Source of the DNA: Nonomuraea ceibae
GTDB lineage: Bacteria > Actinomycetota > Actinomycetes > Streptosporangiales > Streptosporangiaceae
DNA: 64,000 nt
Direction of reading: 5' to 3'
NCBI RefSeq assembly: GCF_019396325.1
Contig: NZ_JAHKRO010000001.1
Span: forward strand, 1-64,000
The notes under the pieces were generated by a model. That model was given only the letters and a program-made list of their open reading frames with translations. It searched no databases and had not been told where the DNA came from. Positions 7,328 through 15,585 of the stretch are shown in pieces; positions within the stretch are counted from its first letter, which is position 1, and every line of letters begins with the position of its first letter. The translations under genes and the position numbers were made by a program.

Positions 7328-8680
7328 TCACGTCTGCTCCTTCGTCGGGTTTGTCTCACCCGGGTCCGGTGTGGCCGACGTCGTCGGTGTCGGCGTGGGC
7401 GTCGGCGTCGGTGTGGGGGTCGGGGTTCGGGTGGTGGTCGGGGTCGGTTTCGGCGTCGGCGTCTTCGTCGGTGTTGCTGACTTGCTTACCGTAGCCGACC
7501 GCGAGGGTACCGGCTTCGTCGACTTCACCGTAACAACCGGGGGCCGCCGGGTCTCCTTCTTACCGGGCGACGGTTTCGGTTTCACCGGTGAGGCCGTCCG
7601 CGAGGCGGGCTCGGTGACCGGGGGCGGCGCCTGGACCGGGGCCCTGGCCGGGGTGAGCGCGAACGCGCCGATCCCCACCGCCGCCGCGCATCCGGCCCCC
7701 GCGACCAGCGCCAGCGCGCGGCTGCGCCGCCGCTTGGGGGCGCGCTCGTGCAGCACCGTCGACGGGCTCTCGCCCAGGCTGTCGGTGGTCCGCTCGTCCT
7801 CGGGGTCAGGCGGGCGCACCTTGAAGCCGGACGGGTCGGTCAGCATGCTCAGCTCCGCGCCGCCGTCGCCGCCGCCCGCCAGCGACTCGCGCAGCACGTA
7901 CGCGCGGTCCGCGATCTCCAGCGCCGACCCGGGCCGCCGCGCCGGGTCCTTGGCCAGCAGCGCCATGACGAGCTCGCGCACCGGCGCGGGCACGTCGACG
8001 CCGAGCGGCGGCGGCGTCTCGTTCAGGTGCAGCAGCGCGATCGCCACCGCGCTGTCGGCCTGGAACGGGGTCCGGCCCGACAGGCACTCGTAGGCCACCA
8101 CGCCCAGCGAGTAGAGGTCGGTCGCGGGCGTCAGCGGCAGGCCCTGCGCCTGCTCCGGGCTGACGTACTGGGCGGTGCCGAGCACGGTGCCGGTCTGCGT
8201 GACCGGCGCGGCCTCCAGCGCGCGGGCGATGCCGAAGTCGGTCACCTTGATGGCGCCCTCGGGCGTCACGAGCAGGTTGCCCGGCTTGACGTCGCGGTGG
8301 ATGATCCCGGAGGCGTGCGCCGCGTGCAGCGCCCTGGCCGTCTGGTGCAGCACGTCGAGCGTCACCTCGGGGCCCAGCGAGCCGTTGCGCGCCAGGATGG
8401 CCGACAGCGGCTCGCCGTGCACCAGCTCCATCACCAGATAGGCGAGGTCGCTGTGCTCGCCGTAGTCGAAGATCTGGGCGATGCCGCTGTCGGCCAGGCC
8501 CGCGGTGATGCGCGCCTCGTTGCGGAAGCGCTCGCGGAAGGTGTGGTCGGCGTAGACGTGGCTGCGCAGCACCTTGACGGCGACCTCGCGGCCCAGCAGC
8601 TCGTCGCGGGCACGCCAGACCTCCCCCATGCCTCCGGTGGCGATGCGGGAGATCAGCAGATAGCGGTTACCGAGCCGCAT
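7328..8680 (-). CDS. pknA: Ser/Thr protein kinase PknA-like
   Basis: 450 residues. Kinase domain about 8-265 with ATGGMGEVW, VAVKVL, the IIHRDVKPGN loop and DFG. One membrane segment (ALALVAGAGCAAAVGIGAFAL) lies near residue 335, and there are no PASTA repeats. The extracellular tail is low complexity, Thr/Pro/Lys-rich, ending in a run of about nine Thr-Pro pairs encoded by a GT-rich repeat at 7385-7470. PknA acts with PknB on cell shape and septation. It is 24 bp from pbpA and 76 bp from pknB in the same direction, as in mycobacteria. Confidence 0.93.
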   Translation of the reverse strand: MRLGNRYLLISRIATGGMGEVWRARDELLGREVAVKVLRSHVYADHTFRERFRNEARITAGLADSGIAQIFDYGEHSDLAYLVMELVHGEPLSAILARNGSLGPEVTLDVLHQTARALHAAHASGIIHRDVKPGNLLVTPEGAIKVTDFGIARALEAAPVTQTGTVLGTAQYVSPEQAQGLPLTPATDLYSLGVVAYECLSGRTPFQADSAVAIALLHLNETPPPLGVDVPAPVRELVMALLAKDPARRPGSALEIADRAYVLRESLAGGGDGGAELSMLTDPSGFKVRPPDPEDERTTDSLGESPSTVLHERAPKRRRSRALALVAGAGCAAAVGIGAFALTPARAPVQAPPPVTEPASRTASPVKPKPSPGKKETRRPPVVTVKSTKPVPSRSATVSKSATPTKTPTPKPTPTTTRTPTPTPTPTPTPTPTTSATPDPGETNPTKEQT

Positions 8681-8704
8681 GGTCCTGCACGTTACAGTCC
8701 CTCA

Positions 8705-10165
8705 CTACTTCAGCACCGCCTCCATCACGGTCCGCGCGATCGGGGCGGCCGTGCCGCCGCCCGTCGCCTCGGCGCCGACCCTGGCGGCGCCGGACTCCAC
8801 CAGCACCGCCATCGCGATCTGCGGGTCGTCGGCCGGCGCGAAGGAGATGAACCACGCGTGCGGCGCCTGCCCCTCAGCGGTCTCGGCCGTGCCGGTCTTG
8901 CCCGCTACTTGGACGCCTGAGACCTGAGCTTGGTTCGCGGTGCCGTTCTGCACGACGCTGACCATCATGTCGCGCAGCTTGCCCGCCGTCTCGGAACTGA
9001 CCGCCTCGGTCAGCTCGTCGGGCTCGGCCTCGTCGATCGTGTCACCCTTGGCATCGGTGATCTTGTTCACGAGGTACGGCTTCATCACGGTGCCGTCGTT
9101 GGCGATGCCGGCCGCGATCATGGCCATCTGCAGCGGCGTCATCTGGTTGCTGCGCTGGCCGATCGAGGCCATGGCGACCGCCGACTGGTCCTCGCGGGGG
9201 CCGAAGTCGCTCTTGGCCACCGGCATCGGGACGCTGACGGGCACCCCCATGCCGAACCGCTCGGTCTGCTCGCGCATCTTGTCGTAGCCCAGGTCCATGC
9301 CCATCGAGCCGAACGGCGTGTTGCACGACCTCTCCAGCGCGTACACGAGCGTGACCTGGCCGGAGCCGCACGCCGCGCCGCCGTAGTTGGGCAGGCCGAC
9401 CGTGGTGTTGGGCAGCTTGAGCACCTGCGGCGCGTCGACCACCGTCTGCCCGTCGCGGCTGGGGTCGTCCTCCAGGTACGCCGCCGCCGTCACGACCTTG
9501 AACGTCGAGCCGGGCGGGTAGGTGCGGTCGATGTTGCGGTTGAGCAGCGGCTGGTTCTTGTCCTTGGCGAGCTCGTCGTAGCGGGAGAACACCTGGCTCT
9601 TGTTGGTGCCGGACAGCTCGGCCGGGTCGTAGGTGGGCAGCGAGACCATCGCCAGGATCGCGCCGGTCTTCGGGTTGAGCGCGACCACGGCGCCGCGCTT
9701 GCCGCTCTGCCGCAGCGCGTCGTAGGCGGCCTGCTGGGCCTTCGGGTTGATCGTCAGGTCGACGTTCGCGCCGCGCGTCGGCTCGCCGGTGAACAGGTCG
9801 ATGCCGCGCTGGAGCAGCAGGTCGGCGCTGGAGCCGTCGAGCAGGTCGTTGCGGTAGTGCTCGATGCCCGACTCGCTCTCGGGCGAGAAGAAGCCGGTCA
9901 CGTGCGCGTACAGCTTGGCCTCGGGATACTGCCTGACGAACTTGAACTCGTTGCTGTCGGTCTCCTTCGACTGGGCGAGGATGACCTTGCCGCCCGTCGT
10001 GATGCGACCGCGCTGCACCGCGTAGCGCTCGTAGAAGTTGCGGGTGTTGCGGGCGTCGTCGCTCAGGTCCTTGGCGTTGACCGCCTGCAGCACGTTCACG
10101 TTGATCATCAGCAGCGCGAACATGGCCAGGCAAGCTACGGCCGCTCGCTTGATCGTTCCGTTCAT
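8705..10165 (-). CDS. pbpA: Penicillin-binding protein PbpA (class B transpeptidase)
   Basis: 486 residues. One N-terminal membrane anchor (about 8-28) is followed by a dimerisation region and a transpeptidase domain. The active-site motifs are SxxK as S220-TF-K223, a central SCN (LERSCNTPF) and KTG in VAGKTGTAE. Class B PBPs cross-link peptidoglycan; PbpA with RodA makes an elongation or septal synthase pair. Its ATG overlaps the rodA stop by 4 nt, so the two are probably made together. The related mycobacterial PbpA is under PknB control; that is family knowledge. Confidence 0.95.
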   Translation of the reverse strand: MNGTIKRAAVACLAMFALLMINVNVLQAVNAKDLSDDARNTRNFYERYAVQRGRITTGGKVILAQSKETDSNEFKFVRQYPEAKLYAHVTGFFSPESESGIEHYRNDLLDGSSADLLLQRGIDLFTGEPTRGANVDLTINPKAQQAAYDALRQSGKRGAVVALNPKTGAILAMVSLPTYDPAELSGTNKSQVFSRYDELAKDKNQPLLNRNIDRTYPPGSTFKVVTAAAYLEDDPSRDGQTVVDAPQVLKLPNTTVGLPNYGGAACGSGQVTLVYALERSCNTPFGSMGMDLGYDKMREQTERFGMGVPVSVPMPVAKSDFGPREDQSAVAMASIGQRSNQMTPLQMAMIAAGIANDGTVMKPYLVNKITDAKGDTIDEAEPDELTEAVSSETAGKLRDMMVSVVQNGTANQAQVSGVQVAGKTGTAETAEGQAPHAWFISFAPADDPQIAMAVLVESGAARVGAEATGGGTAAPIARTVMEAVLK

Positions 10166-11556
10166 CGCTGGAACACCTGCGTCATTCCCTCGTTCTGGAT
10201 CGCCTGGGGCGGGGGGCGCCGAGCGGCATCAGACATGCGTACCAGGAGCGCGATAAGGATCCAGTTAGCCAGCAACGCCGAGCCACCCTGCGACATGAAC
10301 GGGGTGACGAGGCCGGTCAGCGGGATGAGGTTGGTCACGCCGCCGACGATGATGAAGACCTGCCAGGCCAGCAGGAACGACAGGCCGCCGGCGAGCAGCT
10401 TGGAGAACGGGTCGCGGGCCGCGAGCGAGGTGCGCAGGCCGCGCTCGACCAGCAGCGCGTAGAGCATCAGCAGCGCCATCAGGCCGGTCAGGCCCAGCTC
10501 CTCGCCGGTGGCGGCGAAGATGAAGTCGGAGAAGGCCAGCGGGATCAGCTCCGGGTGGCCCTGGCCGAGGCCGGTGCCGAGGATGCCGCCCGAGCCCATG
10601 GCGAACAGGCCCTGCATGAGCTGCTCGCTGCCGCCGATCTTCTTGAAGAGCTCCGGGTCCTCGGGGTTGAGATAGACCTCGAACCGGGCCTGTACGTGGT
10701 CGAAGAGCATGCCGGCCAGCAGCGCGCCGCCGACGAAGAGCAGGATGCCGATGATGACCCAGGAGCTGCGCTGCGTGGCGATGTAGAGCATCACGATGAA
10801 CGTGCCGAACAGCAGCAGCGACGAGCCCAGGTCCTTCTGCATGACCAGGATGCCCAGGCTGACGCCCCAGGTGATGAGCACCGGGCCGAGGTCGCGGGCA
10901 CGCGGCAGGTCGATGAACAGCAGCCGCCGCCCGGCCAGGGCGAGCACGTCGCGCTTGGCCACCAGATAGCCGGCGAAGAACACGACCAGCGCGAGCTTGG
11001 CGAACTCGGCGGGCTGGAGCTGGCCGAGGCCGGGGATGCCGATCCAGATCCGGGCGCCGTTGAGCTCCTGGCCGAGGCCCGGGGTGAGCGGCGAGACGAG
11101 CAGCAGCAGCCCGAGCGCGCCCGCGGTGTAGGTGAGCCGCTGGAGCGCGCGGTGGTCGCGCATGAAGATCAGGGTGACGCTGAACAGCACGACGCCGACC
11201 AGGGTCCACAGGATCTGCGAGTTGGGCGAGGCCAGCGTGGCCGACGGCAGCTTCGACGGCGACTCGGACAACCGGAAGATCATCACGAGCCCGAGCCCGT
11301 TGATGACCGTGACCAGCGGCAGGATCAGCGGATCGGCCCACGGGGCGAACTTGGCGAGCACGAGGTAGGCGGCCAGCATCAGCCCGCCCAGGCTCAGGCC
11401 GTAGGTCAGCATCCCCGACGGGATCTCCCCGTTCATCGCCAGGCCGACGTTCGCGTAGGCGCCCATGGTGATGGCGACCGCGAACGCGAGCATGACCAGC
11501 TGGGCCAGGCGACGCTTGGCGGGCATGGGGACGGGGGAAGCGGCCACTTCGCTCAT
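10162..11556 (-). CDS. rodA: FtsW/RodA/SpoVE-family peptidoglycan glycosyltransferase
   Basis: 464 residues with about twelve membrane segments. The SEDS signatures GARIWIGIPGLGQLQPAEFAKLALV and QKDLGSSLLLFG are intact, the latter holding the conserved Asp region needed for glycan polymerisation. It works with the class B PBP encoded immediately downstream (4-nt overlap). It begins 1 nt after the pstP stop, so pstP, rodA and pbpA look like one translationally coupled set. Confidence 0.95.
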   Translation of the reverse strand: MSEVAASPVPMPAKRRLAQLVMLAFAVAITMGAYANVGLAMNGEIPSGMLTYGLSLGGLMLAAYLVLAKFAPWADPLILPLVTVINGLGLVMIFRLSESPSKLPSATLASPNSQILWTLVGVVLFSVTLIFMRDHRALQRLTYTAGALGLLLLVSPLTPGLGQELNGARIWIGIPGLGQLQPAEFAKLALVVFFAGYLVAKRDVLALAGRRLLFIDLPRARDLGPVLITWGVSLGILVMQKDLGSSLLLFGTFIVMLYIATQRSSWVIIGILLFVGGALLAGMLFDHVQARFEVYLNPEDPELFKKIGGSEQLMQGLFAMGSGGILGTGLGQGHPELIPLAFSDFIFAATGEELGLTGLMALLMLYALLVERGLRTSLAARDPFSKLLAGGLSFLLAWQVFIIVGGVTNLIPLTGLVTPFMSQGGSALLANWILIALLVRMSDAARRPPPQAIQNEGMTQVFQR

Positions 11557-12831
11557 TTATTGGGGTTTCGTCTTCGTCGGCGTGGTGGATGGCGACGTGG
11601 TCGCCTCGGGCGTGCTGGTGGCCTTCTGGTCGGAGAAGTCAAGGCTGTTGATCTTGGTGAGGCCCTCGGCGACGTTGGTGACCTCGATGCCGTCCCTTAT
11701 GAGGGCCTGGTCCGGGGGGGACAGCTCCGACAGCGAACGGCCGGTGCGCTCGGCGACCTTGAAGAACTGCAGCGGCCCGACCTCCTGCTGGATGCCCTGG
11801 AACACGACCACCTCGTCGTCCCAGGCGCCGACGAAGAAGTGGTCCTGCGTGTACTGCCAGCCGAAGTAGCCGCCGACGCCCACGATCGCGGCCACGGAGA
11901 CCACCGAGGCCAGCACGGGCCACACGCGGCGGCGGCGCGGCCGGCCGGCCGCCCTGGCGACCGGCTCGTCGAAGTCCTCGTCGTCACCGATCACCGGCTG
12001 GGGCGCGGTGGCCGCGCCCGCTCCGCCCGGCGAGGTCTCCTCCGCCATCAGGCGGTTCATGCCCGCCGCGCCGACCACCGCGGCCTCCGTCACCGGCTGC
12101 GGCTCGTCGCCGATCTCCAGCACGTCGGCGAGCACGCAGGTGATGTTGTCCGGCCCGCCGCCCCGGTTGGCCAGGTCGATGAGCTGGCGCACCACCTCTT
12201 CGGGATCGTCGAGGTTGGTCAGCGTGGCGTGCAGCGTCTCCGCGCTCACCACGCCGGACAGGCCGTCGGAGCAGAGCAGGTAGCGGTCGCCGACCTGGGC
12301 CTCGCGCAGCGTCAGGTCGGGGTCGACCTCGCCGCTGCCGTCGAGCGCGCGCAGCAGGATCGACCGCTGCGGGTGCGTCGCCGCCTCCTCGGGCGTGATG
12401 CGGCCGTCGTCGACGAGCTGCTGCACCAGCGTGTGATCGTGGGTGATCTGGTAGAGCTCCCCGCGTCTGAGCAGGTAGGCGCGCGAGTCGCCGACGTGCA
12501 CCAGCGCGACCTGGGTGCCGTTCCACAGCATGGCCGTGAGCGTGGTGCCCATGCCTTTGAGGCTGGGATCGCGACCCACCATCTCGTGCAGCTTGCGATT
12601 GGCGTCGCGGACGGCCGCCTCGATGGCGTTGAGCAGGTCACCCCCCTGCTGGGCCTCTTCGAGAGAGGCCATGGCGGCGATGGCGACGGAGCTCGCCACC
12701 TCGCCGTGTGCGTGCCCGCCCATGCCGTCGGCGACGGCGAGCAGGCGGCCGCTGGCGTACGCCGAGTCCTCGTTCCCTTCGCGGAGGAGGCCGACGTCCG
12801 AGCGGGCGGCGTAGCGGAGTGCGATGGTCAT
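11557..12831 (-). CDS. pstP: PP2C-family Ser/Thr phosphatase PstP
   Basis: 424 residues. The PP2C domain (about 1-235) shows REGNEDS, DGMGGHAHGE, GTTLT, HVGDSRAY, LCSDGLS and GGPDNITC, which hold the metal-binding Asp residues. A membrane segment (VWPVLASVVSVAAIVGVGGYFG) near residue 300 leads to an extracellular domain ending in a Thr/Ser/Pro tail. PstP reverses phosphorylation by PknA and PknB. The start overlaps the fhaB stop (GTGA or ATGA type) and the stop abuts rodA. Confidence 0.96.
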   Translation of the reverse strand: MTIALRYAARSDVGLLREGNEDSAYASGRLLAVADGMGGHAHGEVASSVAIAAMASLEEAQQGGDLLNAIEAAVRDANRKLHEMVGRDPSLKGMGTTLTAMLWNGTQVALVHVGDSRAYLLRRGELYQITHDHTLVQQLVDDGRITPEEAATHPQRSILLRALDGSGEVDPDLTLREAQVGDRYLLCSDGLSGVVSAETLHATLTNLDDPEEVVRQLIDLANRGGGPDNITCVLADVLEIGDEPQPVTEAAVVGAAGMNRLMAEETSPGGAGAATAPQPVIGDDEDFDEPVARAAGRPRRRRVWPVLASVVSVAAIVGVGGYFGWQYTQDHFFVGAWDDEVVVFQGIQQEVGPLQFFKVAERTGRSLSELSPPDQALIRDGIEVTNVAEGLTKINSLDFSDQKATSTPEATTSPSTTPTKTKPQ

Positions 12832-13298
12832 TTGCGCAATTCAATGACTGTCTTGCCGACGCGGATCGGAACACCGAGCGGCACCGGGGTCGGACGGGTG
12901 ACTTTCGAGCGGTCGAGATACGTGCCGTTGGTTGAGCCGAGATCTTCCACGATCCACTGACCGTCCTGAGGGAAGAGCCGGGCATGGCGGCTGGATGCGT
13001 AGTCATCGCTGACGACCAGCGTCGCGTCGTTGGCCCGGCCAATGGTGATGGGCGTCTCCGTGAGGTTAATGGTGGTGCCTTGCAGTGGGCCACCTGTCAC
13101 GATGAGCTGGCGTGGCTCGCCCTTCTTGCTCTTGGGCTTTGCCATGGGTTTGGCGGGTTTGACCCCCTTGCGCGGGCCGGCGGGAGCAGTGCGTGATCCG
13201 AACAAGTCCGTCCGGATCACGCCGACTGCGGCAATGACGAAGAACCACAGCACCGCCAGGAAAGCGAGCCGGATCAGCAGCAGCGTGAGCTCGGACAT
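12828..13298 (-). CDS. fhaB: FHA-domain protein FhaB (FipA-like)
   Basis: 156 residues. An N-terminal membrane segment (LLIRLAFLAVLWFFVIAAVGVI) is followed by a basic linker and a C-terminal FHA domain (about 65-150) with the GRANDATLVVSDDYASSRHARL and STNGTYLDR signatures that read phosphothreonine. FhaB links kinase signalling to the division or elongation machinery. It overlaps pstP by 4 nt and lies 17 bp after fhaA. Confidence 0.94.
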   Translation of the reverse strand: MSELTLLLIRLAFLAVLWFFVIAAVGVIRTDLFGSRTAPAGPRKGVKPAKPMAKPKSKKGEPRQLIVTGGPLQGTTINLTETPITIGRANDATLVVSDDYASSRHARLFPQDGQWIVEDLGSTNGTYLDRSKVTRPTPVPLGVPIRVGKTVIELRK

Positions 13299-13315
13299 GG
13301 ACCGTTTGTCTACCC

Positions 13316-14056
13316 CTAATCGCGCCGGAACACCAGAGTCGTACGCCCCAACGTCACTCGCGTGCCGTTCTGGAGCTCGATTCTGCGTACCGGCTGGCCA
13401 TTGACGAAAGTGCCGTTCGTCGATCCGAGATCGACGAGGACGACCTGCTGACCCTCGACGCGCAACTCCGCGTGGTGACGCGAGACGCCGGGGTCGACGA
13501 GACGAAGGTCGCAGTCGGTGCCGCGGCCCAGCAAGGTCACCGGAGTGGTGAGCTCGTAGGAGCGGTCGCCCTGCGGGTCGTCCTGGGTGGAGACGAGCAG
13601 CCGGGGCCGCCCGCCGAAAGCGTTGGGCCGCGACGGGGGCAGGTCGCTCGCCGGCTGGCGGATCTCGTCCTGCTCGACGGTCGCGCCACGGATGACGCCG
13701 GACCTGATGCGGAACAGTCCCACCGCCAGATCGCCGGCAGTCTCGAATCGGACCCGGACCGGTCCCACGAAGGAGTAGCCCTGCTCCTTGGCGTACTCCC
13801 TGGCGAGGTTGGCCAGCTCGTGGCTGATGCTGTCGGCGTACACCTCAAGCCGCTCGCTGTCGGTCGTCGACAGCTCAACCACGAAGTCGTTGGGCACGAG
13901 AGTGCGACCCTGGGCGACGATCGCCGCCCGCTCGTCCATCTCCCGCTGCACCGCGCTGGCGACCTCGACCGGCTGAAGGTCAGATTTGAACGCCCGCGCA
14001 AAGGCCCCCTCAACCAAGCCTTCGAGCCGTCGCTCGAAGCGCTGAAGGACTCCCAC
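13316..14056 (-). CDS. fhaA: DUF3662/FHA-domain protein FhaA
   Basis: 246 residues from the GTG at 14056, which has GGGAGG 7 nt upstream; the open frame continues to 14176 without such a site. It starts VGVLQRFERRLEGLVEGAFARAFKSDLQPVEVA, the hallmark of the N-terminal FhaA (DUF3662) domain (about 1-115). A flexible linker leads to a C-terminal FHA domain with GRGTDCDLRL, SRHHAEL and STNGTFVNG. It binds phosphorylated kinases and MurJ-type flippase partners in mycobacteria. It is the promoter-proximal gene of the kinase/PBP operon; 14057-14255 should hold its promoter. Confidence 0.94.
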   Translation of the reverse strand: MGVLQRFERRLEGLVEGAFARAFKSDLQPVEVASAVQREMDERAAIVAQGRTLVPNDFVVELSTTDSERLEVYADSISHELANLAREYAKEQGYSFVGPVRVRFETAGDLAVGLFRIRSGVIRGATVEQDEIRQPASDLPPSRPNAFGGRPRLLVSTQDDPQGDRSYELTTPVTLLGRGTDCDLRLVDPGVSRHHAELRVEGQQVVLVDLGSTNGTFVNGQPVRRIELQNGTRVTLGRTTLVFRRD

Positions 14057-14255
14057 CGGGTACCTCCCTTCCTCCGTGCATATGATCGCGGCCCCCAGAC
14101 GCTCGTGGCGCCCGGTCTCCGCTCGTCCCACGGTCACGGCGATCCTGGCGCTCGTCGGCTGTCGCGCCCTGCTCATCCGCTCCCGTGTCTTATGCGATCG
14201 TATCCGGGTTCAGTACCAGTGGCTGTTCCGTGCTACTGTTTCTCCGCACCCACAA

Positions 14256-14338
14256 GGGCGGGTGGCGGAACGGCAGACGCGCACGGTTCAGGTCCGTGTG
14301 TCCGAAAGGACGTGAGGGTTCAAATCCCTCCTCGCCCA
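14256..14338 (+). tRNA. tRNA-Leu (anticodon CAG)
   Basis: 83-nt class II tRNA. The acceptor arm pairs GGGCGGG with CTCGCCC (one G-T), the anticodon arm CACGG/CCGTG presents TTCAGGT with CAG at 14289-14291, the long variable arm is GTGTCCGAAAGGAC-like, and the T loop reads GGTTCAAATCC. CCA is not encoded. A TACTGT hexamer at 14234-14239 is a plausible -10. It is not disrupted or duplicated, so it is not serving as an integration site here. Confidence 0.95.
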
Positions 14339-14384
14339 CTTCGGTCTCACCGATGAAATCGGCAGACCCACACTGACGAAAGAC

Positions 14385-14410
14385 AGCCCCGGTTGGCAAG
14401 AGCCGGGGCT
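14385..14410 (+). terminator. Terminator after tRNA-Leu
   Basis: AGCCCCGG / CCGGGGCT stem (8 bp) with a 10-nt loop followed by ACTTCTTTCT. Confidence 0.8.
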
Positions 14411-14528
14411 ACTTCTTTCTCACAGGCTGCCTGGCGCGGCCGCCTCCCGCAGGGATGACGCTAGATCTCCCCACTTTCAGATCACTTTCGGATGACTTGC
14501 GTGATTTAACGCACATTTCCGTACGCGC

Positions 14529-14563
14529 GATGCCCGGCCCCGGGAAATCCGGGGCCGGGCATC
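14529..14563 (-). terminator. Hairpin terminator after the CNNM operon
   Basis: Perfect 15-bp stem (arms 14529-14543 and 14549-14563) around a 5-nt loop, 5 nt past the stop of the downstream CNNM gene. Between it and the tRNA terminator (14411-14528) I see no gene. Confidence 0.75.
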
Positions 14564-14568
14564 GTCGG

Positions 14569-15585
14569 TCAGGCCGCCAGGGCCCTCGTGTCGAGAAGCT
14601 GGCCGAGCAGGTCCGTGAGACTCACCATGCCGATGACGGCGCCACCGGCCCCGGTGACCAGCGCCAGGTGCGCGCGGGCCTCCTGGAGCGCCGTGACGGC
14701 CTCGGGGACCTGTGTGACGCACTCCAGGCGCGGCACCGGCCTGGCGAGCTCGGCCGCCGTGCGTCCGGGCTCCAGAAGCGCGTCACGGGCGTGCAGGACC
14801 CCCTCCACGCCGGCCGGCCCGCTCACGAGCAGCCTCAGGTGACCGCTGCGGGCGGCCGCCTCACGGATCTCCGCGGTGCCGGCGGCCGGGGCCACCCCGA
14901 CGACCTGGCCGATCGGCACCATCAGGCGCTCGATGCCCTCGGCCTCGAACCGCAGCGCCCGCGTCAGCAGGTCGTGCTCCTCGCGGTCGAGCAGGCCCAT
15001 CCGGCCCGACTCGCCGACCAGCATGGCGAGCTGGCGCGGCGTCCTGGTGGTGGCCAGCTCGTCCCGGGTCTGGACGCCGAACAGGCGCAGCATGACGTTC
15101 GTCACGCCGTTCAGCGTCGACAGCAGCGGCCGCATCACCCAGGTGAACGCCCGGAACGGCAGCGTCAGCAGCAGCGCCGCCCGCTCGGGATGGGTCAGCG
15201 CCCACGACTTGGGCGCCATCTCGCCCACCACCATGTGCAGGAACGTGACCAGCGCCAGCGACAGCGTCAGCGCGATCGGCATCCGCAGCGCCTCCGGGAT
15301 GCCGATGGTGGCGAAGACCGGCTCCAGGTAGTGCTCGATGGCCGGCTCGGTGACCTGGCCGAGCCCCAGCGTGCACAGCGTGATGCCGAGCTGGGCGCCG
15401 GCCAGCATGAGCGAGAGCTGGCGGCTGCCGCCCACGGCGGACCTGGCGGCGATCCTGACCAGGCGGTTGCCGCCGCCCGCCATCTCCTCCAGCCGGTGCC
15501 GGCGCGAGGAGACGAAGGCGAACTCGGCGGCCACGAACAGCGCGTTGAAGGCCAGCAGCGCGAGGCTGACGAGAATCATCGTCAT
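14569..15585 (-). CDS. CNNM/CorC-family membrane protein (second gene of pair)
   Basis: 338 residues from the ATG at 15585, which overlaps the stop of the upstream gene (ATGA). The CNNM transmembrane domain (about 1-180) opens with MILVSLALLAFNALFVAAEFAFVSSRRHRLEEM. CBS-like sequence follows (about 190-330), ending in a VSLTDLLGQLL motif. The C-terminal CorC/HlyC domain is absent, making it shorter than the upstream paralogue. CNNM proteins are linked to Mg2+ or Co2+ efflux and were formerly annotated as haemolysins. The pair may form a hetero-dimer (inference). Confidence 0.9.
   Translation of the reverse strand: MTMILVSLALLAFNALFVAAEFAFVSSRRHRLEEMAGGGNRLVRIAARSAVGGSRQLSLMLAGAQLGITLCTLGLGQVTEPAIEHYLEPVFATIGIPEALRMPIALTLSLALVTFLHMVVGEMAPKSWALTHPERAALLLTLPFRAFTWVMRPLLSTLNGVTNVMLRLFGVQTRDELATTRTPRQLAMLVGESGRMGLLDREEHDLLTRALRFEAEGIERLMVPIGQVVGVAPAAGTAEIREAAARSGHLRLLVSGPAGVEGVLHARDALLEPGRTAAELARPVPRLECVTQVPEAVTALQEARAHLALVTGAGGAVIGMVSLTDLLGQLLDTRALAA

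Noticed and set aside
7385-7470. GT-rich repeat as a regulatory element
   Set aside because: It is explained by the Thr-Pro repeats in the C-terminal tail of PknA.
14256-14338. tRNA-Leu as a possible integration site
   Set aside because: No repeated 3' end is found elsewhere in the window and no integrase is adjacent. The same applies to tRNA-Ser at 62844.
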